Shown: positions 25,965-34,543, numbered from the stretch's first letter. The stretch is 64,000 bases of DNA from Chitinophaga varians (GCF_014529945.1 NZ_JACVFB010000003.1:186001-250000); one strand, 5' to 3'. The notes: generated from the sequence alone by a model not told the origin. Translations and numbers: made by a program.

Positions 25965-27683
25965 ATGAACGTTATGCAATATTCATCTCTCTATAAAAAA
26001 ATCATCCTCTTAGGTGTACTGGCCACCCTCACTTTCAGTGCCTGCAAAAAAGGGTTTCTTGACAGGGCCGCCACCACCCAGCAACAGGACAAAGACATCT
26101 TCACCAATTTTGCGATGACCGACCAGGTAGTCAACAACCTGTATTCCCGGTTGCGCGGCGCCTATACCTACCTCGGTGGTTATTCTATGTCGTCCGGCAC
26201 CGATGAAGCCAAAGACGCCTCCAACTGGATGGCCTCCATGAGTTTCAACAACGGCTCCTGGTCCGGCAACAACAACCCTATCGGCAATACGTGGCGCGAT
26301 AACTATGTCGCTATCCGTCAGGCCAACGCTATTCTGGAAGGCATCGCCCAATACAAAACCCCGGACGACGCCAACAACCCAGGCGCGCTGGCCAACCGTA
26401 TCGGCGAAGTGTATTTCCTCCGCGCCTACTATCTGGCAGAACAGGTGCGTCAGTTTGGTGGCGTGATCATCGTTACCAAAACCATTGACCAGAACGACAA
26501 GGCCGCCCTCAATCAACCCCGCAGCCCTTATGATGCCTGTATCAATCAGATACTGGCCGACTGCGACGAGGCCATGAAACGGCTGCCTGTCAGCTATTCT
26601 TCCACGCAGATAGGCCGCGTCACCAAAGGCACCTGTCTCGCGCTCAAAGCACGCATGCTGTTATACAGCGCCAGTCCCCTCTGGGCCATCGCCGGTAAAA
26701 ACGGTTTCCTGGCCGATATCAGCTCCAATAACACCGCTTCCGACCCGGAGAAATGGCGCAAAGCTGCCGAAGCCGCCAAAGCGGTGATAGACCTCCAAAC
26801 ACCGCAGGGAGGCGTCGCCTACCGCCTGGAAAGCACACTGGCCGGCAGACTGGCCATGTTCACCAGCAACACGCTGTTGAGCCCGGAAGTGATCTGGGTA
26901 CGGATGAAAGAAACCAACCAGGACTATGACCGCTACCTGTTTCCCTACGGCAGCAACGGTTGGTCTGGCTGCTCTCCCACCCAAAACCTGGTAGACGATT
27001 ATGAAATGGCCAACGGCCTGCCCATCAGCGACCCTGCTTCCGGTTATGATCCCGCCAAACCCTACATCGGCCGCGATCCCCGGTTCTACACCGACATCAG
27101 TTATAACGGCGCCCCCTGGAAAGGACGGAAAATAGAAACGTTCGAAAGAGGGAAAGACGAACAGAGCACCCAAACAGATCACAGCCGTACCGGCTACAGT
27201 TGCCGTAAACTGGCCGACGAAAGCATCACCATCAACCAGGGACCTGGCCGCGATGTGCACGGTATCTTCTTCCGGCTGGCTGAATTTTACCTCAGCTACG
27301 CAGAGGCGCTCAACGAATACGATCCCGGTAATGCCGATATCGCCAAATACATCAACCTGATACGTGCCCGCGCCGGCCAACCGCCACTGCCTGCAGGCCT
27401 CACGCAGGCAGACATGCGTAAACGTATCCGCAACGAAAGACGAATTGAACTGAGCTTCGAGAACCACCGCTTCTGGGATGTACGCCGCTGGAAGATCGCA
27501 GAGAACACCGAAAAAACCATCTGGGGCATGCGTCCCATCGCCGACGCCTCCGCTCCCGATGGCTACCGCTACGAGCGGTTTAAAGTAGAAGACCGCCTGT
27601 GGCGCAACGCGATGTATGTAATTCCTATCACGACGGATGAAACCCTCCGTAATACCGCATTAAAACAAAATGAGGGCTGGTAA
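25965..27683 (+). CDS. SusD/RagB nutrient-binding outer-membrane lipoprotein, locus 1
   Basis: A 572-residue surface lipoprotein that caps the SusC barrel. The lipobox is FSAC (Cys near residue 26, followed by KKGF). Four TPR-like helical pairs and the SusD signatures are present: RIGEVYFLRAYYLAEQVRQFGG, and near the C-terminus RIRNERRIELSFENHRFWDVRRWK. It begins 2 bp after the SusC stop and is translationally close-coupled. At 572 residues it is longer than the SusD proteins of loci 2 and 3 (442 and 453), and so belongs to a different subfamily. Confidence 0.94.
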   Translation: MNVMQYSSLYKKIILLGVLATLTFSACKKGFLDRAATTQQQDKDIFTNFAMTDQVVNNLYSRLRGAYTYLGGYSMSSGTDEAKDASNWMASMSFNNGSWSGNNNPIGNTWRDNYVAIRQANAILEGIAQYKTPDDANNPGALANRIGEVYFLRAYYLAEQVRQFGGVIIVTKTIDQNDKAALNQPRSPYDACINQILADCDEAMKRLPVSYSSTQIGRVTKGTCLALKARMLLYSASPLWAIAGKNGFLADISSNNTASDPEKWRKAAEAAKAVIDLQTPQGGVAYRLESTLAGRLAMFTSNTLLSPEVIWVRMKETNQDYDRYLFPYGSNGWSGCSPTQNLVDDYEMANGLPISDPASGYDPAKPYIGRDPRFYTDISYNGAPWKGRKIETFERGKDEQSTQTDHSRTGYSCRKLADESITINQGPGRDVHGIFFRLAEFYLSYAEALNEYDPGNADIAKYINLIRARAGQPPLPAGLTQADMRKRIRNERRIELSFENHRFWDVRRWKIAENTEKTIWGMRPIADASAPDGYRYERFKVEDRLWRNAMYVIPITTDETLRNTALKQNEGW

Positions 27684-27684
27684 T

Positions 27685-28392
27685 ATGAAAACGATCCGAT
27701 TACTCATACTCAGCACCGGCCTGTTCATCCAAGCTTGTGCCCACGACAACAGTACTCCCGCCGCGGAGGCCACAACGATAGCCGCCACCACCGATTCCAT
27801 TACCCGTGGCGACTATACGCTGGTGTTCATCAACCAGTCGCCAACTTTCGACAAACAGGTGAAAGAAAGAATGATCAATACTTTCTTCACCGTATATCCT
27901 GTGCTGGCCAATGCCTACAACCCTAACACGCTGAAGAAAGTCACCTTTGTGATAGACCCTGGCTACACCGGCGTGGCCGCCACCAGCGGTGGACGGGTAG
28001 TCTACAACCCCGAATGGTTCCGGCAGCACCCCGGCGACATCGACGTGGTGACACATGAAGTGATGCATATCGTACAGGCGTACCCGGGAGGAGCCGGCCC
28101 GGGCTGGCTCACCGAAGGCATCGCAGACTATGTGCGTTACCGTTATGGTGTGGACAATGCCGGCGCCGGATGGGCCATGCCCGACTATACCCCGTCGCAA
28201 CGATACGACAACAGCTACCGCATCACTGCGCGTTTCCTCGTATGGCTGGAGAAAAATGTCAACGACAAACTCGTCAAAACACTGGATGCCAGCATGCGGA
28301 GCAAAACCTATTCACCCGGCATCTGGCAAACCCAGACAGGCAAAACACTGGATGACCTGTGGCAGGACTACGCCAGCCGGCCAACTTTATAA
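27685..28392 (+). CDS. BSP-family zinc metallopeptidase-like lipoprotein
   Basis: A 235-residue secreted protein. The start at 27685 (MKTIRLLILSTGLFIQAC) lies 1 bp after the SusD stop and gives a lipoprotein signal with Cys near residue 18. The core has VVTHEVMHIVQAYP, a gluzincin-like HExxH site, followed by GPGWLTEGIADYVRYRYG. This supports the plant/bacterial 'basic secretory protein' peptidase family, in which the third ligand lies downstream. As the last gene of the SusCD operon it may process the imported peptide or glycoprotein substrate at the cell surface. Confidence 0.82.
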   Translation: MKTIRLLILSTGLFIQACAHDNSTPAAEATTIAATTDSITRGDYTLVFINQSPTFDKQVKERMINTFFTVYPVLANAYNPNTLKKVTFVIDPGYTGVAATSGGRVVYNPEWFRQHPGDIDVVTHEVMHIVQAYPGGAGPGWLTEGIADYVRYRYGVDNAGAGWAMPDYTPSQRYDNSYRITARFLVWLEKNVNDKLVKTLDASMRSKTYSPGIWQTQTGKTLDDLWQDYASRPTL

Positions 28393-28744
28393 ATACCTGG
28401 AAAAATGTCATCCCGACTCATCGGAATGTAGTGATGCACGTTTTACAACGCCCCGGGCTTCCCGCCCGGGGCTACTATTATCCGGAATAATGCAGCCCCC
28501 TTCCCTCCATCTCCACAGTTGACGAAATAATGACCCGGAAAACAATTTTGTTTTTCTATATTTGATAACCTTACTGCGCCAAATATGAACAGAAAGAGTT
28601 GTCTCCCCCCTCCGGGACCTTAGTATTACTTCATCAGAAGACAATAGCCGACAGTGTTCCCCCCGGCAGTCTGTTTATGCCACCCTCTTCCATTGATTCA
28701 TACATTCACGTGCCTGTTCCGCGAGAACGGGCGGATAATTCTTT
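28393..28744. other. Intergenic region with REP palindrome and an unexplained leader
   Basis: About 350 bp. It holds a GC-rich palindrome (28451-28471), a TATATTTG (28557-28564) that fits the Bacteroidota -7 consensus TAnnTTTG, and a roughly 180-nt leader that ends in a GCCTGTTC-CGCG-AGAACGGGC hairpin just before the DMT start. No known riboswitch class was recognised. Confidence 0.4.
28451..28471. repeat. REP-like palindrome, copy b
   Basis: CCCCGGGC-TTCCC-GCCCGGGG, a perfect 8-bp-arm palindrome 58 bp after the metallopeptidase stop, followed by GCTACTATT as in other copies (GGGCTA tail). It may also act as a terminator-like hairpin. Confidence 0.5.
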
Positions 28745-29656
28745 ATGAAAAAAACATATCTCATCTTACACTTATCGGTGATCATCGCCGCTTTTACCGG
28801 AATATTCGGAAAACTCATTTCACTCAACGAAGGACTTCTGGTCTGGTATAGAATATGCTTTTCTTTTGTCTGGTTGTTTTTCATCGTGAAACTGTTTAAG
28901 GTAAACACCGCCATTTCCACACGGGAGAAGTGGGATATTGCCAAAATCGGTTTGCTGATCTCCATCCACTGGATATTTTTTTATGGCAGTATCAAATACG
29001 GTAATATCTCCATCGGGGCCGTCTGTTATTGCCTGACCAGCTTCTTCACGGCCATCTTCGCACCGCTGATCAACAGGAAGAAGTTCGCCGTCACCGAACT
29101 GGTGCTCAGCCTCTTTACCCTGCTGGGCATCAGCCTCATCTTTCACTTCGATGTGTCTTATCAGCTGGGCATCGCACTAGGCACAATTTCGTCTGCGTTC
29201 GCCGCGCTGTATACCATTTACAACGAACGGCTGGTAAAAAAATACGACAGTAAACTGATCAACTATTATCAGATGATGGGCGGCACTATTGGCTGGGGAG
29301 TTTTATTGCCGGTATACCTGCATTACTTCCCGGTAAAAAATATTATTCCGGGCCTCGAAGACACCGTATATCTGTTACTGTTATCCCTGATCTGCACCGT
29401 TGGACTGTACATTATGTTTGCAGAATCTTTAAAAAGGATTCCTGCCTTCACGGTAAACCTGAGTTTTAATATGGAACCAATATACGCCATCACCATGGCT
29501 TTCCTGTTCTTTGGAGAAGGCAAGCAGGTAAATGGAGCGTTTTATGTGGGACTGCTGCTGGTAGGCGTTTCTGTGATTTTGCAAACAGTGATTTCAGTGC
29601 GGCAAAAACGTAGATTGGCTGGGAATGGTAGTGCTTTGGAGGTTTCGGAGGATTAG
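28745..29656 (+). CDS. DMT-superfamily (EamA) transporter
   Basis: A 303-residue inner-membrane protein with about ten TM helices in two EamA repeats (about 5-135 and 150-285). Typical features: SLNEGLLVWYRICFSFVWL in repeat 1, and AFTVNLSFNMEPIYAITMAFLFFGE in repeat 2, the 'NxEPxxA' type signature of drug/metabolite exporters. The substrate is unknown. It is monocistronic; a long leader precedes it and a repeat cluster follows. The start at 28745 (MKKTYLILHLS) begins the first helix. Confidence 0.88.
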   Translation: MKKTYLILHLSVIIAAFTGIFGKLISLNEGLLVWYRICFSFVWLFFIVKLFKVNTAISTREKWDIAKIGLLISIHWIFFYGSIKYGNISIGAVCYCLTSFFTAIFAPLINRKKFAVTELVLSLFTLLGISLIFHFDVSYQLGIALGTISSAFAALYTIYNERLVKKYDSKLINYYQMMGGTIGWGVLLPVYLHYFPVKNIIPGLEDTVYLLLLSLICTVGLYIMFAESLKRIPAFTVNLSFNMEPIYAITMAFLFFGEGKQVNGAFYVGLLLVGVSVILQTVISVRQKRRLAGNGSALEVSED

Positions 29657-29711
29657 ATTCATCCATCCATTAAATCGGATTGGATTCCATTAGATCTCAT
29701 TGAATTTGTTT

Positions 29712-29777
29712 GAATCGATTGATTCGATTGATTCGATTGATTCGATTGATCCCAATCATCCCAATCATCCCATTAAT
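29712..29777. repeat. Period-9 tandem repeat
   Basis: Four units of the type GATTCGATT (29712-29747, first unit GAATCGATT), a GAT, then three units of the type CCCAATCAT (29751-29777). It runs directly into the REP palindrome at 29778. Seen directly in the sequence; it is non-coding. Confidence 0.75.
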
Positions 29778-29951
29778 CCCAGGGCTAAAGCCCTGGGCTA
29801 TGATGTTATTCAAATTCTTTCGATGATGGATGCTGTTATTGATAGAAGATTCTGACCAAAGCCCCGGGCTATGCTGTAATGCTTCGTAAACGAAAACATT
29901 TATCATTAAAGAAATTTGAACAACATCATAGCCCAGGGCTTTAGCCCTGGG
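29778..29951. mobile_element. REPIN-like element: two REP palindromes in inverted orientation
   Basis: Arms 29778-29827 and 29902-29951 are inverted copies matching at 45 of 50 positions. Each ends outward in a perfect 9-2-9 palindrome (CCCAGGGCT-nn-AGCCCTGGG), and the 74-bp interior carries a further half-site (GCCCCGGGCTATG). There is no transposase in the window. The structure fits REPINs mobilised in trans by a RAYT-type transposase; this is inference. Confidence 0.7.
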
Positions 29952-30011
29952 ATCGTTCGTGTGAGGACGCATGCCCTCTATAATTTATATTGCGACATAT
30001 GCCTCATTGAT

Positions 30012-31799
30012 TTACGCGAGTGCATACGCCGTTATAATATTCGTCAGTTGCAGGTTAGCCTGTTCCAGGCCTGTTAATAGTTCTTCCGCCGGCAACACAC
30101 CTGTTGTGGTTAAATGATGATAATAATCGATGCCTTTGGTGAGTTGTTCACAGAAAGCGCGGAAATATTTTTGTTGCTGCGCCAGTGTGTGCTGCCGCCG
30201 GGCTTTTTCCAGTTGTTCGGTCAGGTAATCCAGGTACAGCTTTAGTTCTGTGATAAACATGTGAGGTCTTGCGCTTCCTTCCATTATATCCTGACGGCCA
30301 TAGATATGGTCCGTCATGGTTTGCAGCGATACTTCTTTATTAAAGTATGCGATGCCTGGTCCGGGGCAGATATTGACTGCATGCTGCCCTTTCACGAACG
30401 GCTGTTCATATTCAATAGCGGCCGCATTACTAAGCCCAACACATAAACATTCTTTGTCCAATACAGCTGCCAGTTGTTCCAGGTATACGTCTTCCGGCAG
30501 TTGGAGCGATTGCAGTTGTGCTGTTTTCAGGCGTTGGTACTGGCGGGAGGCAGTACAGATGGGCTTTTCCGTGAATTCAGTATTAAACGACAGGTGTTTC
30601 TCTGTGCAGGGGCTGCCGGGTTTTCCGGCCTGGATACGTGCCAGTCGTTCTTTTTCGGCCGTGCTGCCTTTCAGGTAATGGAAGCGGGCGCCCAGGGGAG
30701 AATGATAGCTCAACGTGAGATCTGCCGTGGTGGCTTTGCGCAGGCGCCGGCGTGTGTCAGCATCTACGGTGGTGGCTTCCGGTACCAGCAGGAAAGGCGT
30801 GCCCCATCCGGTGCTGTCCAGTCCGTAGTAGGTATGCAGCAGCTGATCTTCCGCGGCGGTGCCGATACCGCCCTGTGCGGAAATTTTTAGCTGTGGCGGA
30901 GCGGGAAAGGTGGTAAGCCCTTTGTTGGCTAATGCAGGATTGTAGAGCGCGAATAGTGTATCGATGAGTTCCTGTCTGCGCTGTTTGAACTCTTCCATAA
31001 TAGGGCCCATTAACGTGCCGTCGGAGGGGAAGGCATGTCCGCCGCAGTTCAGTCCGGACTCTATCCGGAATTCGCTGACCCAGATGCCTTTTTTAGCGAG
31101 GTACTTTCCCTGTATGAGGGCAGAGCGAAAATCGCTGACCTTGACGATGATTTTTTTGCTGAAGTTGCCTGCTGCATCGGCGTTGAACTGTGGGTATTTC
31201 TCGAGGTAGTTGTACAGACGGGGATTCATGCCCGCAGAGAAAACGATGGAAGAATCGGTCAGGTCACTGTTGACATACCCTCTGAGGGCGGCTATTGCAT
31301 CGGAGCCGTCGGTGATGGGCTGTCCGTTTGCATCGAAGTTGTCCTTGTCTGTTTTTGTCATGATGTTGACATCGATGCTGCCGGGCCGGATGGCTTTGCA
31401 GAGGCCTGACGCCAGTGAGGCTTTCTCCCGGGCGTCTGCTGTGCGGGTCATTTGCCGGTACATTTGTTGGAGCGGATGCTGCTCGGGTAACATCTCGAAG
31501 TAACGGACAATTTCGGAACCGGCTTCAAAGGCTTTGTTTTTGAGCTGCTCCATCTGTTCCTTCACGATACGGTTCACCAGGTTCAGGTAATCCGTAATAC
31601 GCCGGGCCCGGTAGTCTGGCTCCGTTGCCGGAATGGGCCGGTATGTCTCCCCGACTGTCGGGTAATAATGGCTCCGCATCATTTCAATGAGCCGGTCTTC
31701 GATGATAGAGATGACAGAAGAGATGCCAAACCGCGCTACTTTAATAGGACTGTCGATCGTATACGCCAGTCCCATCACAGGTATATGGAATGTGTGCAT
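30012..31799 (-). CDS. Large conserved-looking protein of unknown function (595 aa)
   Basis: A 595-residue soluble protein without signal peptide. I do not recognise the family. Visible segments: ESGLNCGGHAFPSDGTLMGP (a Gly/Cys-rich loop), KISAQGGIGTAAEDQLL then GWGTPFLLVPEATTVD (Gly-rich turns like those of FMN-binding TIM barrels), and two Cys clusters CLCVGLSNAA and ICPGPGIAYF. A flavin-oxidoreductase-like fold is possible but unproven. It is divergent from the QueD-like gene, sharing a 103-bp intergenic region that contains a palindrome (31833-31858) whose right neighbour is an Rrf2 regulator gene. The length and absence of frameshifts argue for a functional gene. Confidence 0.8.
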   Translation of the reverse strand: MHTFHIPVMGLAYTIDSPIKVARFGISSVISIIEDRLIEMMRSHYYPTVGETYRPIPATEPDYRARRITDYLNLVNRIVKEQMEQLKNKAFEAGSEIVRYFEMLPEQHPLQQMYRQMTRTADAREKASLASGLCKAIRPGSIDVNIMTKTDKDNFDANGQPITDGSDAIAALRGYVNSDLTDSSIVFSAGMNPRLYNYLEKYPQFNADAAGNFSKKIIVKVSDFRSALIQGKYLAKKGIWVSEFRIESGLNCGGHAFPSDGTLMGPIMEEFKQRRQELIDTLFALYNPALANKGLTTFPAPPQLKISAQGGIGTAAEDQLLHTYYGLDSTGWGTPFLLVPEATTVDADTRRRLRKATTADLTLSYHSPLGARFHYLKGSTAEKERLARIQAGKPGSPCTEKHLSFNTEFTEKPICTASRQYQRLKTAQLQSLQLPEDVYLEQLAAVLDKECLCVGLSNAAAIEYEQPFVKGQHAVNICPGPGIAYFNKEVSLQTMTDHIYGRQDIMEGSARPHMFITELKLYLDYLTEQLEKARRQHTLAQQQKYFRAFCEQLTKGIDYYHHLTTTGVLPAEELLTGLEQANLQLTNIITAYALA

Positions 31800-31832
31800 G
31801 TTGATGAAGTTGTTTCAGGCAGCAATATTAGT

Positions 31833-31858
31833 AAAAAAGGACACAAATATCCTTTTTT
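31833..31858. promoter_or_regulatory. Palindrome A between divergent genes (candidate Rrf2 site)
   Basis: Inverted repeat AAAAAAGGA - CACAAATA - TCCTTTTTT, starting 34 bp upstream of the leftward 595-residue gene and about 45 bp before the QueD-like start. A similar element lies 34 bp upstream of the oxidase-like gene (43985-44004). Confidence 0.5.
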
Positions 31859-31902
31859 AAATGTACCTTTGGTCAATTCATTACAAACAACAGACGGGAG
31901 AT

Positions 31903-32334
31903 ATGTTACAACTGACGAAAATATTCAGTTTTGAAACGGCGCATGCCTTACACGCGTATAATGGAAAATGCAAAAACATTCATGGGCATTCCTATAAGTT
32001 ACATGTAACGGTACGAGGCCGGAGCAGTAGTGAAGACTATCTGCCGGCACCGGGGATACTGGTGGATTTTAAGGTAATCAAGGAGTTGGTGCAACAAACC
32101 ATTGTGCAGCATTTCGATCACCGCCTGATCTTGTCGGCCGCCTATATGCAGGCGCATCCTGGTTGCGGCACACAGGACAACCTGTGGGTATGGGACATGG
32201 AGCCTTCAGCGGAAAACATGGTCTTGTATATGCAGCGGGTGTTGCGGGCTGCATTGCCCGAAGAGGTAGTGTTGGCGGGCCTGCGTCTCTATGAGACCAG
32301 TGATTCCTACGCGGAATGGGTGCCGGCGGTTTGA
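31903..32334 (+). CDS. queD: 6-carboxy/6-pyruvoyl-tetrahydropterin synthase family protein (QueD-like)
   Basis: A 143-residue protein; the start at 31903 (MLQLTKIFSFETAHAL) is chosen because the family begins there. Seen: zinc-binding His in FETAHALH and NIHGHSY, the Cys of GKCKNIHGH, LVDFKVIK, the FDHRLIL loop, SAENMVLYM and a final LYETSDSYAEW with the catalytic Glu. It belongs to the QueD/PTPS T-fold family (7-deazaguanine or pterin synthesis). Other queuosine genes are absent. Gene symbol is by family resemblance. It is divergent from the unknown 595-residue protein and is followed by the Rrf2 gene. Confidence 0.88.
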   Translation: MLQLTKIFSFETAHALHAYNGKCKNIHGHSYKLHVTVRGRSSSEDYLPAPGILVDFKVIKELVQQTIVQHFDHRLILSAAYMQAHPGCGTQDNLWVWDMEPSAENMVLYMQRVLRAALPEEVVLAGLRLYETSDSYAEWVPAV

Positions 32335-32360
32335 CCGGTACCTCATTTCTTACTATCTTG
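32331..32360 (+). promoter_or_regulatory. Candidate promoter of the Rrf2 gene
   Basis: TTG (32331-32333), a 20-bp spacer and TATCTTG (32354-32360) approximate the Bacteroidota vegetative promoter (TTG-N17-23-TAnnTTTG), 20 bp before the Rrf2 ATG. Confidence 0.35.
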
Positions 32361-32380
32361 CAACGTCATGAATTGATCTT

Positions 32381-32839
32381 ATGCTGTCGAAAACTGCTGA
32401 ATACGCCCTGAGGGCAACCATATACATTGCGTTGAAAGGGTCGGAAGACGATAAGCTGGGTATCGAAGAAATAGCCAAAGGCATTGATTCTCCCAAATCG
32501 TTTACGGCCAAGATACTACAGCTGCTCACACAAAACAACCGTGTGATCAGTTCCGTACGTGGCCCCAATGGTGGTTTTTTCCTGACAGACCGCGCCCGGA
32601 AACTGCCGGTAAAAGCGATCCTGGAAGCAGTGGAAGAAGCGAACGTGATCACCAAGTGTGTACTGGGCCTCAAAGAATGCTCCGAAACAAGGCCCTGCCC
32701 CATGCACACCCAATACAAAGACATTAAAAAACAGCTGAAACAGATGTTCGAAAAAACATCTATCCAGCAGCTGGTAGAAGAATTCAATAAAGGCAATTAT
32801 TTTATTGACAACCTGAAAGGCGTCCGCAAACCTTGTTAA
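32381..32839 (+). CDS. Rrf2-family transcriptional regulator with three-cysteine Fe-S motif
   Basis: A 152-residue regulator of the IscR/NsrR class. It starts MLSKTAEYALRATIYIA, the canonical Rrf2 first helix. A winged HTH follows (about 28-70, KSFTAKILQLLTQNNRVISS then GPNGGFFL). Cys93, Cys100 and Cys106 (C-x6-C-x5-C) match the iron-sulfur ligand spacing of NsrR/IscR. It therefore likely senses NO, redox or Fe-S status. Targets are not shown directly; palindromes at 31833 and 43985 are candidates. The function of the divergent unknown gene and QueD-like gene would be tied to it if one operator proves functional. Confidence 0.88.
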   Translation: MLSKTAEYALRATIYIALKGSEDDKLGIEEIAKGIDSPKSFTAKILQLLTQNNRVISSVRGPNGGFFLTDRARKLPVKAILEAVEEANVITKCVLGLKECSETRPCPMHTQYKDIKKQLKQMFEKTSIQQLVEEFNKGNYFIDNLKGVRKPC

Positions 32840-32894
32840 CCCACTCGTTTCCCAAGCCATATATTTTTTGTGCCCAGCATTGTTTAAAAAATTT

Positions 32895-32999
32895 ATGGGG
32901 TCTGCCACAGGGACCATTTATACCGCCGCCTGTATGTTGTGCCGGATGGTTATTCCACTGATATTGGCGGTGAGGATTTTCAGAAAGAAAGATATTTAA
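32895..32999 (+). CDS. Possible 34-residue membrane peptide downstream of Rrf2
   Basis: An ATG-to-TAA frame with a hydrophobic stretch (about residues 9-27, ending LILAVRIFRKKDI, positive-inside tail). It lies 55 bp after the Rrf2 stop on the same strand. Evidence is weak: no Shine-Dalgarno and no homologue known to me. The remaining sequence of this spacer holds nothing else recognisable. Confidence 0.2.
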   Translation: MGSATGTIYTAACMLCRMVIPLILAVRIFRKKDI

Positions 33000-33006
33000 A
33001 AAAACA

Positions 33007-33030
33007 GGGGCCGCTCATCGTTGCGGCCCC
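33007..33030 (-). terminator. Terminator of Sus locus 2
   Basis: Stem GGGGCCGC / GCGGCCCC with an 8-nt loop; on the minus strand it is followed by TGTTTTTTT. It lies 8 bp after the stop of the TlpA-like gene. Confidence 0.85.
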
Positions 33031-33038
33031 GTACACTA

Positions 33039-34520
33039 TTATAGCAAACTACTGAGTTGTTCTTCCAGTTTTGGGTCTGAAGGCCGCTTCGCTCTGGCCG
33101 AAACAATTTTCCCGTCCGGCCCTATCAATATGAACCTGGGGATAGCATTGATGTTAAAGTTTTTGATGAAGTCAGAATTGAAGTCGTCATCAGTGATCAA
33201 TTGTTCACCTTTTAATTGTTTTTCCTTCACAAAATCCAGCCACTTTCCTTTATCAGACTGTCTGTCTACCGACAGGCTGATGAAGTGTATGTTTTTCCCG
33301 GCAAACTTTTCCTCGATGGAGGTCAAAAAGGGGATTTCCCTTTTGCAGGGGCCGCACCAGGTGGCCCATACATCGATGTAGACGTATTTCCCTTTCAGGC
33401 TGCTCAGCTTCACTTTCGCGCCATGGTTGTTTTCAAACTCAAAGTCTGGCGCCAGTTGGTTATCACCATATTTTTTGAAGTTCTTATATATGTTGCTGAC
33501 ACTTTTTTTGTAGACCTCATTGTTCGACTGCGCGATAAATTTTTTATACACCGTATCTATTTCGATGTCATCGTCGCTCATTTTGATAACGCTGGATGCC
33601 TGAACATATTGATAGTACTCACGGATGAAGGGGGAAGTAATTTTAGTGTCTACCACTCTCGCCTTCAGCACAGCCATCTCTCTACCGGCCATCAACTCCT
33701 TCTGGTAATCGGCGTACATGATGTTGGTAATCTTGCCGTCGAGCACATCACGGTAGGAAGCCACATTGCGGAACCATTCTTCGTTGTTCATGTCCCAACC
33801 TTCATACATCATCGAATCGAGTTCTTTTTTCTCTTCTTTGGTCAGTTTTTTCAGATGCATTTCATCGAAAGCTTTTCTGAACTTCACATGGGCCATCGTG
33901 TCTTTTGGATTAGGCGGTATTTCCAGCAGTTTTTGAAACGCGATACGTTTTACAGAATCTACCCCGTAGTTGATCCACCAGTCCTGTGTGATGGTTTTTA
34001 TCCGGAAATTTACGGCAGCCTTTTGCAGTCCGATAAAATAAGGGTTGCCTGATTTTTCCATCGTTTTAGCCGCAGCTTGTTGCCAGGCATTCATTTTCTG
34101 CCGGAATTCAGGCAGGCTCAACATATAAAAGGAGTAGAGATAGTCCCCTTTGCTCATGGGCACATAGTCTTTCAGCTGGCTCCCTGCGTCCCTGATCAAA
34201 TTATTCTCCGTACTGCCTTTTCCTTTAAAGCGGTAATCTCCGCCTTCCGGAGTGATTTCGAGCGCGTAGCCGGGTTCGAGATAGACCTGGCCGATCTCTT
34301 CGAGCTGATAGATGCCTTTGGGCAGCTTCCCGGTGGCAAACGAAAAATTGCCGGCCTTATCTACCGGTACTTCTAATGTTTCCATTCCCGGCTGCGTAAA
34401 TTTTAGGCTTGTTTCCTGACCGGGCAATAGTTTACCGCTGATTTTTGACTGACTGAAAGCAGGAAAAGCCGCAGCAGTGGCGGCCATGCTCAGTACAGTG
34501 TTTCTTAACCAAGGTTTCAT
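33039..34520 (-). CDS. TlpA-like thioredoxin-fold protein with N-terminal DUF4369-like domain, Sus locus 2
   Basis: A 493-residue exported protein. Signal peptide about 1-23 (AAAFPAFSQ). The N-terminal beta domain (about 25-110) is of the DUF4369 type and is followed by a helical middle region. The C-terminal thioredoxin/AhpC-TSA domain (about 355-493) has WATWCGPCKREIPFL with the CGPC active site and a cis-Pro region NAIPRFILIG. It is a periplasmic thiol-disulfide reductase or redox chaperone. It is the last gene of the sigma-FecR-SusC-SusD-TlpA set, 23 bp after SusD, suggesting a Cys-containing substrate. Confidence 0.9.
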   Translation of the reverse strand: MKPWLRNTVLSMAATAAAFPAFSQSKISGKLLPGQETSLKFTQPGMETLEVPVDKAGNFSFATGKLPKGIYQLEEIGQVYLEPGYALEITPEGGDYRFKGKGSTENNLIRDAGSQLKDYVPMSKGDYLYSFYMLSLPEFRQKMNAWQQAAAKTMEKSGNPYFIGLQKAAVNFRIKTITQDWWINYGVDSVKRIAFQKLLEIPPNPKDTMAHVKFRKAFDEMHLKKLTKEEKKELDSMMYEGWDMNNEEWFRNVASYRDVLDGKITNIMYADYQKELMAGREMAVLKARVVDTKITSPFIREYYQYVQASSVIKMSDDDIEIDTVYKKFIAQSNNEVYKKSVSNIYKNFKKYGDNQLAPDFEFENNHGAKVKLSSLKGKYVYIDVWATWCGPCKREIPFLTSIEEKFAGKNIHFISLSVDRQSDKGKWLDFVKEKQLKGEQLITDDDFNSDFIKNFNINAIPRFILIGPDGKIVSARAKRPSDPKLEEQLSSLL

Positions 34521-34543
34521 AAATGGCGTTTTATTGACTTAGG

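Noticed and set aside
29712..29777. Possible CRISPR array
   Set aside because: Nine-base tandem units without spacers do not form a CRISPR array; no cas genes.
29697..29972. A 91-codon leftward frame with repeated NRI units
   Set aside because: It covers the period-9 repeat and REPIN; repeat translation only, with no start context or homologue.
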